From an uncultured Saprospiraceae bacterium (lineage in GTDB: Bacteria; Bacteroidota; Bacteroidia; Chitinophagales; Saprospiraceae): 57,336 nt of DNA. Made by a program: the position numbers and the translations under genes. The stretch is from contig CALFDU010000093.1 of assembly GCA_937950315.1 (NCBI GenBank), forward strand, positions 1 to 57,336, given 5' to 3'. Positions within the stretch are counted from its first letter, which is position 1. The number at the start of each line of letters is the position of its first letter. Below are positions 16,548-25,355 of this stretch, in pieces. A model generated the notes under the pieces. It saw nothing but the letters and a program-made list of their open reading frames with translations. It did no database searches and was not told the DNA's origin.

Positions 16548-16964
16548 ATGATTTCAAAGAAAACGAAATATGGACTCAAGGCGCTTGGTTATCTTGCCAA
16601 CCAAGAAAGCGATCTACCAGTCCAGATTTCATCCATAGCTCAAAGTGAAAACATTTCACAAAAATTCCTTGAAAGCATTCTACTCAGCCTTAAGAAAGCA
16701 GGCATCCTTGGATCAAAAAAAGGGAAAGGCGGTGGCTATTACCTGCGTAAAGAAGCCAAAGAAGTCAAAATGACCGAAATATATCGATTATTGGAAGGCC
16801 CTATCGCCTTGGTCCCATGTGTCAGCCTCAATTTCTACGAAAAATGTAGAGACTGCAATAGCGAAGAAACCTGCTACGTCAATCACCTCATGAAGGAAAT
16901 CAGAGATACCACCCTCGATACACTCAAACACAAAACCTTAGAGGACTTTGTCTTAAAAAGGTAA
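16548..16964 (+). CDS. Rrf2-family transcriptional regulator with Cys cluster
   Basis: The 138-aa protein starts like Rrf2 regulators (MISKKTKYGLKALGYLAN), has the winged HTH (ISSIAQSENISQKFLESILLSLKKAGILGSKKGKGGGY) and a C-terminal cysteine set at residues 91, 100, 103 and 109. IscR/NsrR-type relatives bind an Fe-S cluster through three cysteines in this area, so cluster or thiol sensing is plausible. It lies 231 bp upstream of a PAPS reductase gene on the same strand, which suggests control of sulfur assimilation, as CymR-type Rrf2 proteins do. Confidence 0.9.
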   Translation: MISKKTKYGLKALGYLANQESDLPVQISSIAQSENISQKFLESILLSLKKAGILGSKKGKGGGYYLRKEAKEVKMTEIYRLLEGPIALVPCVSLNFYEKCRDCNSEETCYVNHLMKEIRDTTLDTLKHKTLEDFVLKR

Positions 16965-17070
16965 TCAGTTCAAGCTCAATATAAAACCGCTTGCTTTTCA
17001 ACCAAACTCACGCATGCCTTGATTTCCTGTCAAAAGTTACCTAAATCGGCCAAAATCCATCAAAAATATC

Positions 17071-17167
17071 ATTACCCTACTAAATCCATAGACTAATATC
17101 ATTAAATGCTTTGATATTTCACAAAAAGTGAATAAGTTCGCAAACTCTAGTTAGCCCATAGGGTAAT
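17071..17167. promoter_or_regulatory. candidate Rrf2 operator region upstream of PAPS reductase
   Basis: ATTACCCTA (17071-17079) and TAGGGTAAT (17159-17167) form an exact inverted repeat. The first arm runs into CTAAATCCATAGACTAATA, an imperfect dyad. The sites lie 30-125 bp before the PAPS reductase start, where an Rrf2 regulator could act. The wide spacing makes this tentative. Confidence 0.3.
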
Positions 17168-17195
17168 AATATTTACTGATAAACAGCCAATAATA

Positions 17196-17855
17196 GTGCA
17201 AACACAAGCAACTTTAGAAACTGAACATAAGAAAGTGACAAAGGAAAATATTGATGAAATCAATAAAGTTCTTAGACACAAAACTCCTGAATCGATCGTT
17301 TCATTCGCTCTGTCTATCTCCAAAAAACCAATCCTAACAACCAATTTTGGTCCTTTCTCGGCATCATTAACGCACCTAGTCAATCAGGCCAAACCAGACA
17401 TCAAAGTCATTTGGTGTGACTCTGGTTTTAATACTTCTTTCACCAACCTATTTGCAGAAAGTTTGAGAGAGCGTTTGGATTTGAATTTAAAAATCTATAC
17501 ACCACGACCGGGTGCAACTTTGGATAACTTTCTCATCAAAGGTATTCCTTCCATCGAGGATCCAAGACACAAAACCTTTACTGAGTTGGTAAAACTAGAA
17601 CCATTCCGTCGTGCATTGAATGAACACCAGCCGGATGTGTGGTTTACCAATCTTAGAAAAGGTCAAACAAAGTTTAGAGACAGTCTTGACATTCTTAGTT
17701 TTAGTCAGAATGGAATATTAAAGGTTAGTCCATTTCACTATTGGGATGATGAAGAGATTTTGAATTACCTAAAACTCCATGGACTTCCCAATGAAACCAG
17801 ATATTTTGACCCGACCAAAGTATGTCAAACAAGAGAATGTGGATTACATATTTAA
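17196..17855 (+). CDS. cysH: phosphoadenylylsulfate (PAPS/APS) reductase
   Basis: The 219-aa product uses a GTG start; no in-frame ATG lies nearby. It has the PAPS reductase fold: PP-loop variant ILTTNFGPFSASLTHLV, the VIWCDSGFNT strand, WFTNLRKGQT...RDSLDIL, KVSPFHYWDDEEI and the C-terminal catalytic signature ECGLH (residues 214-218). It lacks the CC pair that ligates a 4Fe-4S cluster in APS reductases, which favours thioredoxin-dependent PAPS reduction to sulfite. A Cys at 210 is present. No cysDNC genes are near; an Rrf2 regulator lies upstream. Confidence 0.88.
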   Translation: MQTQATLETEHKKVTKENIDEINKVLRHKTPESIVSFALSISKKPILTTNFGPFSASLTHLVNQAKPDIKVIWCDSGFNTSFTNLFAESLRERLDLNLKIYTPRPGATLDNFLIKGIPSIEDPRHKTFTELVKLEPFRRALNEHQPDVWFTNLRKGQTKFRDSLDILSFSQNGILKVSPFHYWDDEEILNYLKLHGLPNETRYFDPTKVCQTRECGLHI

Positions 17856-17881
17856 TCCACCCTATCTTGACATTCATCAAT

Positions 17882-18607
17882 CTACTTACCAACGGTAAGC
17901 TTATCCAATATATCTGCTCCTAGATACTTATCATCCTTGTGCATATACCATTTTCTTTGTTTGGGCAATCTGATATTTCCACCACTGGTCTCACCTTCTA
18001 GTAAAATATATTCCCCATCATTGGCCGCCTCATCATGATAAAATCGGTAACCGATTAAAGCATAAGTCTCTGGATGAAAATAAAAATACCAAATGTCATT
18101 TCCCACTGCAGGATCATACGTTACTTTCATTTGCAAAGAAGCTTTACCAAAAAAGTCTGCTTCTTGAACCACTGGATCTAGATGTGTGCCTTCATCGAGC
18201 AACTTGCCAGGCAACAACCACAGATATTGATAATAACTGCGCATCATTAAAAATCGTTTTTCATTCAGCCGATGGGTTTTTATATCTTCTTCAGATACAT
18301 CAGAACTTCCATTTACCTTGAATGAAACTTCGCCTTTGTCATAACTGCTTACGATGGAAACATCTTCCTTTATTTGACTACTTGTAAATCTCTCTTGCGA
18401 AATATGACAGTGCAAACTAGTCTTTCGATCGACACCATTGGGTCTCGTTTCGATTAGGTCAAGGGTAAGAGGAGAGGAGAATAGTTTCCCTTTAGGATCG
18501 TGATATTCTATGCTTTTCTGAAGCAAATCTTCTGGAGTTATGGATGCTTGGCCCACTGAAATGGTACAAGTCAACAAAGCCATAAAAAATACAATGGTAA
18601 ATCTCAT
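17882..18607 (-). CDS. DUF6503 family exported protein
   Basis: I set the start at ATG 18607, which gives the signal peptide MRFTIVFFMALLTCTISVGQ; the upstream frame (to 18655) is not needed. The mature protein has the opening LLQKSIEYHDPKG, then beta-rich sequence with YYQYLWLLPGKLLDEG and GNDIWYFYFHPETYALIGYRFYHDE. This matches what I recall of DUF6503, a Bacteroidota periplasmic family of unknown role. It converges on the PAPS reductase gene with 26 bp between stops. Confidence 0.75.
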   Translation of the reverse strand: MRFTIVFFMALLTCTISVGQASITPEDLLQKSIEYHDPKGKLFSSPLTLDLIETRPNGVDRKTSLHCHISQERFTSSQIKEDVSIVSSYDKGEVSFKVNGSSDVSEEDIKTHRLNEKRFLMMRSYYQYLWLLPGKLLDEGTHLDPVVQEADFFGKASLQMKVTYDPAVGNDIWYFYFHPETYALIGYRFYHDEAANDGEYILLEGETSGGNIRLPKQRKWYMHKDDKYLGADILDKLTVGK

Positions 18608-18671
18608 TATTTCCAATTTTCCACAAATTAGAAAATAGAAATCACTGTATTGCAATTTATATAAAAAATAA

Positions 18672-18701
18672 GAGTCGAAGCAATATACACTGCTTCGACT
18701 C
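18672..18701 (-). terminator. leftward terminator with no gene directly upstream
   Basis: A perfect 11-bp stem, GAGTCGAAGCA (18672-18682) with TGCTTCGACTC (18691-18701), has an 8-nt loop. On the minus strand it is followed by a T-rich run (TTATTTTTTATAT). It sits upstream of the DUF6503 start, about 550 bp downstream of another terminator, so it ends a transcript starting inside 18702-19249 or serves as backup. Confidence 0.8.
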
Positions 18702-19249
18702 CTTAATCAGGTTTTTGCATCTTTATGCAAAAGAAAAATGGATTACTATCTCATGAATAGTATCATCAATTGTAAAATGAACTAAATAACTTCTTCATTG
18801 GTTTTCAAAATCTTAAATCGAAAGAAACAAGCCATAGGGTACCACAATTGATCGTTTCATCCAATATGAAATTGGGTAATTGTAAAATGTCAAAAGACAT
18901 AATATACTTGACATAGAATACAACATGTATTCTTGAGCAACAACTAAAATGTAGACCTGATTAGAAAGGTAAAGAACATGTAAGGATCACGAATTTAATT
19001 TAAGTAAAAACTTCATTTGATCGAGATTCAAAATGTATCTAAAGTAAAGTTAAGGTGAAACAATTACTTTGTAAAGGTCTGGACACAGATTATCAATAAG
19101 TTAGATCAAATATCATGGAATACCCCTAGCGTTTCCCGTTATTTTAAACCTTGAGTATATAAAAGAGGGGGTCAAAATGCAAAAAAACATATCGTATCAC
19201 ATTTTTCCACCATTAACAAGGTTGATCATTTTCTTTCATTCTGTCACAA
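18702..19249. other. intergenic region between two leftward terminators
   Basis: No ORF over 60 codons and no recognised RNA family was seen here. On the minus strand there are only very short ATG ORFs (a 31-codon one from about 18899, and a 10-codon one reading MKKLFSSFYN). Because leftward terminators bound both ends, an independent small transcript is possible. The sequence from 19290 to 19603 is the 3' trailer of the polysaccharide operon and holds nothing else visible. Confidence 0.4.
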
Positions 19250-19289
19250 AAAAAATGAATCGGACTGCAACCAAATGCGGGTCCGATTC
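19250..19289 (-). terminator. terminator of the leftward polysaccharide operon
   Basis: Stem GAATCGGAC (19257-19265) pairs with GTCCGATTC (19281-19289). On the minus strand it is followed by eight T residues. It lies about 315 bp after the WbpB-like stop. Confidence 0.85.
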
Positions 19290-19601
19290 AAACTACTAAT
19301 CAAGTATACATACTCTTAAAATTTTACTTTGAGTCGATATTTCTTAAACACCTTTAATTAATCGATTTCCAAAACAAAATTCAAGAGCAAAAAAAACTGA
19401 TTTATTTATTGTTTATCATCGTTCTTAATTACTTAAAAACTTTTAGTCATTAAGATATGGAACCCAAATAAATGAAAACCATGTCCTTAGACATTTGTAA
19501 TATATAACAATTTTTATTCAGCTGTTCAGCAACCGTTACAAAAAAGATCAAAAAATCCATGAAAACCACTAGAAATTTTTTGACGATTTGAAAGTATGCG
19601 C

Positions 19602-19618
19602 TATTATTTTAAGAATGG
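19602..19618. repeat. 17-bp direct repeat, copy 1 (end of wbpB-like gene)
   Basis: TATTATTTTAAGAATGG occurs here across the WbpB-like stop codon and again, identically, at 22352-22368, so the two copies bracket the three-gene wbpB/D/E module. Confidence 0.85.
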
Positions 19619-20539
19619 ATGATATTCTCCCTTCAATCCAATGACGGACCCATTACGAATATCGTGCACAATCTGAATGGCAGGCCTCACCGCATCACTG
19701 AGATGCCCTTCTCCCTTCAAAATGTTTTCGTAACACCGTGTATGAAGATCAGTAAAGCCTGAAGAAAACTCAATTTCCTCACCGTTGACTGTGATGCTAC
19801 GATAGGTAGTTTTACCTTCTGCTTTCACTCGTTCAGGAATTGCATTGAAATCGACACTAAGGAACCATCGTACATTTGCTCTCTTTAGTTGAAGGAAACC
19901 TGCAGCCTTGTCATGCTCGTGCACATGTATGGTATTGTTCTTTACCTCTCCAAAAATCCATGTGAGCATATCAAAGAAATGTACGCCAATATTGGTGGCT
20001 ATGCCTCCAGATTTTTCTTCATCGCCTTTCCAAGAGACATGATACCAAGCACCTCTTGATGTTAAATAAGTGAGATCAATATCAAAAACTTCATCGACAG
20101 GAGCTTTTTCAATTTTTTCCTTCAACGCCAATATTGAAGTGTGCTCTCTTAATTGAAGTATGTTGTAGATTTTGCGCCCGGTTTCTTTTTCAATTGCGGA
20201 TAAGGCATCGATATTCCAAGGATTTAACACAAGTGGTTTTTCGCAGATTACATCTGCATCCGAACGCAGACCAAATCTACAATGTGCATCATGAAGATAA
20301 TTGGGTGAACATACAGAAAAGTAATCTATTTTTTCACCACCACGTCTGCGCTTATCAACATGTCTATCAAATCTTTCAAATGAAGTAAAAAACGAAGCTT
20401 GAGGAAAATACCGATCTATGATCCCGACACTATCATTTGGATCGAGCGCCGTCACCAAAGTATTGTTGGTGTCTTTGATGGCTTGCATGTGTCGTGGTGC
20501 AATATATCCAGCCGCACCGATCAAGGCAAAGTTCTTCAT
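19604..20539 (-). CDS. wbpB: WbpB/WlbA-type UDP-GlcNAc-uronate 3-dehydrogenase (Gfo/Idh/MocA)
   Basis: The 311-aa oxidoreductase starts with a Rossmann signature (ALIGAAGYIAPRHMQAI) and has the family EKP motif at residues 100-102 (CEKPLVLNPW). A GIATNIGVHFFDML stretch carries the conserved His. Homologues oxidise the 3-position of UDP-N-acetyl-glucosaminuronate with bound NAD. The start overlaps the WbpD stop by 4 bp (ATGA), so translation is coupled. With WbpE and WbpD alongside, it should give UDP-2,3-diacetamido-2,3-dideoxy-D-glucuronate. Confidence 0.9.
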   Translation of the reverse strand: MKNFALIGAAGYIAPRHMQAIKDTNNTLVTALDPNDSVGIIDRYFPQASFFTSFERFDRHVDKRRRGGEKIDYFSVCSPNYLHDAHCRFGLRSDADVICEKPLVLNPWNIDALSAIEKETGRKIYNILQLREHTSILALKEKIEKAPVDEVFDIDLTYLTSRGAWYHVSWKGDEEKSGGIATNIGVHFFDMLTWIFGEVKNNTIHVHEHDKAAGFLQLKRANVRWFLSVDFNAIPERVKAEGKTTYRSITVNGEEIEFSSGFTDLHTRCYENILKGEGHLSDAVRPAIQIVHDIRNGSVIGLKGEYHPFLK

Positions 20540-21120
20540 ATTTTATTTACGCTTCCGTTTTTCAATTCATATTTACTTCCCGTATATGGACAAGTAAAAT
20601 AATCAGCGTTAGAAAAATCCAATCGTTCGCCATACTCACTCATCCATCCTTTTTGTACACCCGGCACTCCGACAATCATCGCATAATTAGGCACATCCTC
20701 TTTCACTACTGAACCTGCACCAATAAAACAATATTGACCCAAGGTCACACCACATACTATGGTTGCATTGGCCCCAATGGTCGCCCCCTTTCGTACCGTT
20801 GTTTTTCTATACTCGTTTTTTCGCACTACTCCACTCCTAGGATTGTACACATTGGTAAAGACCATAGATGGACCAAGAAAGACATCATCTTCACAAAACA
20901 CACCTTCGTAGATCGACACGTTGTTTTGCACTTTCACATTGTTTCCGAGCACCACATGGTTTGCCACAAAAACATTCTGCCCTAGATTACATCCCTCCCC
21001 AATTTTCGCTTCAGGCATTACATGACAAAAATGCCACACTTTTGACCCTTCACCAATCTGAGCCCCGGCATCAATGATCGCCGTTTCGTGAGCATAATAT
21101 TTTTTAGAATCTGATGACAT
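20536..21120 (-). CDS. wbpD: WbpD-type hexapeptide-repeat N-acetyltransferase
   Basis: The 194-aa protein is a left-handed beta-helix acyltransferase with the start YYAHETAIIDAGAQIGEGSKVWHFCHVM and hexapeptide repeats to about residue 150 (VKVQNNVSIYEGVFCEDDVFLGPSMVFTN; RKGATIGANATIVCGVTLG). The VYNPRS segment is typical of WbpD. It acetylates the 3-amino group made by WbpE, using acetyl-CoA. It starts 30 bp after the WbpE stop and overlaps WbpB by 4 bp. Confidence 0.92.
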   Translation of the reverse strand: MSSDSKKYYAHETAIIDAGAQIGEGSKVWHFCHVMPEAKIGEGCNLGQNVFVANHVVLGNNVKVQNNVSIYEGVFCEDDVFLGPSMVFTNVYNPRSGVVRKNEYRKTTVRKGATIGANATIVCGVTLGQYCFIGAGSVVKEDVPNYAMIVGVPGVQKGWMSEYGERLDFSNADYFTCPYTGSKYELKNGSVNKI

Positions 21121-21150
21121 TTATTTGTTCATTATATCCAAAGATACACT

Positions 21151-22269
21151 TTACTGAAAGAATTCTTTGATGGCTGCGATGATCGTATCCTGAATCTCCT
21201 CCGTCAACTCCGTGTGCATCGGAAGCGAAATCACCTCTTGACTCAATTGCTCCACCACAGGCAAGGTAAATCCATCCTCCACATACTCTTTATAAGCGTT
21301 TTGTTTGTACAATGGAACAGGATAATATATACCAGTAGGAATTTCTCGCTTGCGCAAATGTTGCTGCAATGCATCACGACGACCATCCAAAATTCTCAAT
21401 GTATATTGATGAAAAACATGGGTACTAAATGCATTGATCGATGGTGTTATCAATTCCTTCACATCAGCCAATTGCACACTATAATAATTGGCAGCAGCTG
21501 CCCTACTTTCTGCATATTGATCCAGGTAGTTCAATTTCACATTCAACACCGCCGCTTGCAGACTATCCAATCTTGAGTTACACCCAATTACCTCATGGTA
21601 ATATTTCTTACTCTGACCATGATTGGCAATCATTCTTATTTTCTCATTCAACGCATCATCGTTGGTAAAGATGGCTCCACCGTCGCCATAACAACCGAGA
21701 TTTTTGGAAGGAAAAAATGAGGTCGTTCCGATATGCCCAATCGTACCTCCCGACTGAATATCTCCATTTGGAAAAGTATAAGCCGAACCAATTGCTTGAG
21801 CGTTGTCCTCTATCACATATATATTATGTTCTCTTGCCAGCTTCATAATACCATCCATATCACAACATTGCCCAAACAAATGAACGGGCACCATCGCTTT
21901 TGTTTTTTCTGTAAGATAAGGTCTGATCAAGTCTGCCGTCACATTGAAATCATCCAGATTGGAATCGACCATCACCGGTTTCAATCCCATCAACCCAATG
22001 ACTTCTGCTGTTGCCACGTAGGTAAAACTCGGAACAATCACTTCATCCCCCGGCTGCAAGTTAAGTGCCATCAATGCCACTTGAAGAGCATCAGTACCAT
22101 TTGCGCAAGCGATCACGTGCTTCACACCCAAGTACTCTGCAAGGTTTTTTTCAAACTCACGAATGATGGGAGCACCCACAAAATAGCAGCTATCCACAAC
22201 CTCTGCCATAGCAGCATCGATCTCATCCTTAATCTTTAAATATTGCCCCTTGAGGTCAACCATCTGCAT
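21151..22269 (-). CDS. wbpE: WbpE-type PLP aminotransferase (DegT/DnrJ/EryC1/StrS)
   Basis: Start ATG 22269 gives the family N-terminus MQMVDLKGQYLKIKDEID; the frame extends to 22311 without support. The PLP lysine is Lys189 in FFPSKNLG. Other family motifs are ANGTDALQVAL, VPSFTYVATAE, VHLFGQCCDMD, EDNAQAIG and GCNSRLDSLQAAVL. At 372 aa it is full length. It transfers an amino group to the 3-keto sugar made by WbpB. It is the first gene of the wbpE-wbpD-wbpB order. Confidence 0.92.
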   Translation of the reverse strand: MQMVDLKGQYLKIKDEIDAAMAEVVDSCYFVGAPIIREFEKNLAEYLGVKHVIACANGTDALQVALMALNLQPGDEVIVPSFTYVATAEVIGLMGLKPVMVDSNLDDFNVTADLIRPYLTEKTKAMVPVHLFGQCCDMDGIMKLAREHNIYVIEDNAQAIGSAYTFPNGDIQSGGTIGHIGTTSFFPSKNLGCYGDGGAIFTNDDALNEKIRMIANHGQSKKYYHEVIGCNSRLDSLQAAVLNVKLNYLDQYAESRAAAANYYSVQLADVKELITPSINAFSTHVFHQYTLRILDGRRDALQQHLRKREIPTGIYYPVPLYKQNAYKEYVEDGFTLPVVEQLSQEVISLPMHTELTEEIQDTIIAAIKEFFQ

Positions 22270-22351
22270 ATGAGTAAATTTTCTTTTCCTGATTGCTTGA
22301 TTCCAATACAAAACGCACGAAATTGCGCTGTATTACACAAGATTACAAATG

Positions 22352-22368
22352 TATTATTTTAAGAATGG
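22352..22368. repeat. 17-bp direct repeat, copy 2 (upstream of wbpE-like gene)
   Basis: Identical to 19602-19618. On the minus strand the sequence around it reads, in an open frame, ...HRQTPFLK-stop, similar to the WbpB-like C-terminus ...EYHPFLK-stop. This suggests a gene-tail remnant or duplication scar. Confidence 0.8.
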
Positions 22369-22427
22369 TGTTTGCCTATGAACCCAGATATTTTCTGGAT
22401 TTTCATGATAGAATGCGAAAAACTTGA

Positions 22428-24317
22428 TCAACGTTTGCCAAAGCTATTTTTGATCTCAAACAAGGCCGGATGCTCTTGCTTGATAAGACTTCCCAGCTTG
22501 CTTGCCCCTGTTTCGGTCAGATGAGACTTGTCAAAGTAATAATATTCTAGGGTTTCTTCTGACATGATTTTCTTGATGCCAGCATCGCCCAATAAAGAAA
22601 TATAATGGATCCCAATACTGTTCAATTGGGATTTCAAAAATAGGTCTAGCAATTTTTTATCGTACACAAGCCGCTTCTCCAAGTCTGAATACCTCACTGC
22701 AAAATTATTTATTACTTCGGGATCATCAGATCCACTTCCTTTCACCAACTGCGGGATCGTACTTTTAAAAACCATCTTAGGACCAAAAACGTATATGGGC
22801 GCATCCGTCTTCTTCTTCAACTCCAGCAAAAATCTTTTAAGCCCTACCAAATCTTCCACAGGCCAATGGTCGTGTAAAAAAATGGCATCTGCAGTCTTCC
22901 ACTCCTTTCGGTTGATAAAATTGTTAGACATCTTTACACACTTCTTTTCGTTTTTTGGAAGTACGGCAGTGGCTCCAAAATGATAACACAAATGTGTCGT
23001 TGGCATAGAAACTATGGTCGATGTAAATCCATTCAATTTGAAAGCATAAATCAAGTCTACAGCATGTGAATTCCCCATCACAATTACCTCACTATCGTCA
23101 CCCTCCAAAATAGGACTATCAGGACTGGCGTCTTGCCAATAACGCTTCATTTCATCCTCGATGTTTTCTTCCTTCAGTATGGCAATTTCAGAAATTCCCG
23201 CTTCCTCTTTATCTTTTTGGATCGTATAAAAATACCCCATAGATAATACCAACAAAGTCAATACTGGCATCGCCACTTTAAATGGCAACCATCGAATTTC
23301 TTGTTCTTTGTACCTAAATTTTTGTTCGACAAATTTCCACATCAAGATTCCGAGTAGTACGCTCAAGGCAAATAAAGCAATCTGCTCTGAAAGCACGAGG
23401 TCATCAATCTTTACCAATTTGCAAAATACGATCAATGGCCAATGCACCAAATAAATTGAATAAGAGGATTTACCAATTGACTCCAACAATGCAGCCGTGT
23501 GGGTCTCTTTTATGTGCAATGGAAAAACCAAAACCAGCATAACTCCCAAGCAAGGAACCATCGAAAACAATCCCGGCATGGACACGGATGAATCCAATAG
23601 ATGCGCCGAACCAATCATCAAGCCTATTCCTAAATAAGAAAGCAATTGTAATTTCTTATTTCCATCTCCTAAAGCTGATTGCATGAATACCGCCAAAAAT
23701 CCACAGATGAATTCGAACAACCGAAAGGGCAACATATAAAAAACCATATTGGGGTTGGCGGTATGATAAAATTCTGCTGCAACCAATGACAACAAGCCCA
23801 CCACTATCGCAACCGTCAACATTACTTTTCTTCCTATTTTTGATAGCAGTAAAAGCAACAATGGCCATAGAAGATAAAACTGCTCTTCGACTCCTAAAGA
23901 CCAGGTATGTAGCAAGGGCTTTAGCGTAACATCTGCATCAAAGTATCCCTGCTCCCCTAAAAAGAAAAAATTGGAAAGCGATATGATCGCACTACCAGCA
24001 ACCTTACCCAATCGTGGCATATTTGCGGAAGCGAGAAAAAAATAGGCGGCTATCAGTGTCAAGAAGATCGTGACAACCAAAGCAGGAAACAACCTCCTTA
24101 TCCGCTTGACATAAAAGGTTGCTAAGTCAAACTTACATTGTTGGACATCTGCCAAGATATTCCTTGATATCAAATAACCAGATATAACAAAGAAAATATC
24201 AACGCCTAAAAAACCGCCTTGAAACAAAGAATAATCAAGATGATACAACACGACAAGTATGACCGCGAGAGCACGCAGGATACTTATATCTAATCTATAT
24301 GAATGGGTTAATGGCAA
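22428..24317 (-). CDS. OafA/YrhL-type O-acyltransferase with SGNH domain
   Basis: The 629-aa membrane protein begins like acyltransferase-3 proteins (YRLDISILRALAVILVVLYHL, with GFLGVDIFFVISGYLIS and the LLHTWSLGVEEQFYLLWPLLLL signature). It has about ten or eleven TM helices to near residue 365. A C-terminal periplasmic SGNH-like domain carries the Ser block VIVMGNSHAVDL and the D-x-x-H block FDKSHLTETGA. Such proteins O-acetylate O-antigen, capsule or peptidoglycan sugars, consistent with the adjacent sugar-nucleotide genes. Leftward, same strand as wbpE, 158 bp upstream of it. Confidence 0.93.
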   Translation of the reverse strand: MPLTHSYRLDISILRALAVILVVLYHLDYSLFQGGFLGVDIFFVISGYLISRNILADVQQCKFDLATFYVKRIRRLFPALVVTIFLTLIAAYFFLASANMPRLGKVAGSAIISLSNFFFLGEQGYFDADVTLKPLLHTWSLGVEEQFYLLWPLLLLLLSKIGRKVMLTVAIVVGLLSLVAAEFYHTANPNMVFYMLPFRLFEFICGFLAVFMQSALGDGNKKLQLLSYLGIGLMIGSAHLLDSSVSMPGLFSMVPCLGVMLVLVFPLHIKETHTAALLESIGKSSYSIYLVHWPLIVFCKLVKIDDLVLSEQIALFALSVLLGILMWKFVEQKFRYKEQEIRWLPFKVAMPVLTLLVLSMGYFYTIQKDKEEAGISEIAILKEENIEDEMKRYWQDASPDSPILEGDDSEVIVMGNSHAVDLIYAFKLNGFTSTIVSMPTTHLCYHFGATAVLPKNEKKCVKMSNNFINRKEWKTADAIFLHDHWPVEDLVGLKRFLLELKKKTDAPIYVFGPKMVFKSTIPQLVKGSGSDDPEVINNFAVRYSDLEKRLVYDKKLLDLFLKSQLNSIGIHYISLLGDAGIKKIMSEETLEYYYFDKSHLTETGASKLGSLIKQEHPALFEIKNSFGKR

Positions 24318-24395
24318 GATGCTGTATTTCTACCCAAAGGTAAAAATACAAGCCAATTCAAAACCATTGGTGTTGATAATATTGATCAATGAATT

Positions 24396-25145
24396 TTATC
24401 CACCAGTGACCAAACCAAAACTGAGTGGAATCACATTAGGACCACCCTGATCAAACAGACCATCCAATCCGTACTGGATGTAAAAGCGAATAGGACCATA
24501 GCCTACGCGTGCTTCAAATTTTCCAAGAAGTGGATTCAAGTTAAAGTCGTCTCTGAATCTAATTTTTTCTTTGTCTTCGTATTTCAATTTATAGCTTCCA
24601 GTCAGCAAAATACTATACACATAACCAACAGACAATCTCAGTCCTTTCAACTTCGAACCAGGATTGGCATCCAGATCCAACATCAAAGGGATAGAGATAT
24701 AGTTACCCAATATTCTATGTTTTCTGATTTCCTTGTCTACCGGTATAATTGCTTCTTCAATATTATCTGTACTAGCGAGCAATCCCTCTGAAAATTGAAA
24801 ATCTCTTCTTTCCAATCGATAGTAAGAAAGATTCCATCGTACTCCTGCCATCAAGCCCAATTTCTGCACCTTGTCTTTTCCGTTGAGGCCCAAACGAAAA
24901 TCTACCAAACCTGATCCCCATTGAATTGATCGTCCTATTCGTTGGTCCATAAAATTAATTTCGTCAGGCAAATCCAAGCCATTCCCTTCTGAAAAGTAGG
25001 TGTTGTATCCCACCAAAGAAACTGCATCTTTTACTACAAATCGTTTTTTTAATTTAACAGAATCTTGACTACCTCCAAACCCTTGCCCTATCAATGGCGC
25101 ACTAAAAAAACAAAAAACCAAAAGGAATAGATTAAAATTTTTCAT
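24396..25145 (-). CDS. outer-membrane beta-barrel protein (PorT-like)
   Basis: Start ATG 25145 gives the signal peptide MKNFNLFLLVFCFFSAPLIGQ; the longer frame to 25223 has no signal. The 249-aa product alternates polar and hydrophobic residues in strands (LGLMAGVRWNLSYYRLE, ISIPLMLDLD, LRLSVGYVYSILLTGSYKLKYED, EARVGYGPIRFYIQYGLDGLF) as in the PorT-like barrels. Function unknown. Confidence 0.7.
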   Translation of the reverse strand: MKNFNLFLLVFCFFSAPLIGQGFGGSQDSVKLKKRFVVKDAVSLVGYNTYFSEGNGLDLPDEINFMDQRIGRSIQWGSGLVDFRLGLNGKDKVQKLGLMAGVRWNLSYYRLERRDFQFSEGLLASTDNIEEAIIPVDKEIRKHRILGNYISIPLMLDLDANPGSKLKGLRLSVGYVYSILLTGSYKLKYEDKEKIRFRDDFNLNPLLGKFEARVGYGPIRFYIQYGLDGLFDQGGPNVIPLSFGLVTGG

Positions 25146-25355
25146 CACAATATTTTTATTATTAAAGTTGATCGTATAACCAATTGTACCTCTAAATATG
25201 TCACTATTAAACAGAATCTTCAAATTATCTGAACAACAATAGTCGAATAAAAGAATTCTAACTTAATCAACCATAAGTTAAACACTTACTTGGTTTTTTT
25301 TTGACGATATATTCAGTCGACACAAAAATGTATCTTCACCACATAAACAGACAAA

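Noticed and set aside
16328-16648. 106-aa + strand ORF overlapping the membrane-protein end and the Rrf2 start
   Set aside because: Low-complexity basic sequence overlapping two better-supported genes; no domain.
17196-17855. 4Fe-4S APS reductase
   Set aside because: The conserved CC...CxxC cysteine set is absent; only the terminal ECGLH and isolated cysteines remain, which favours PAPS reductase.
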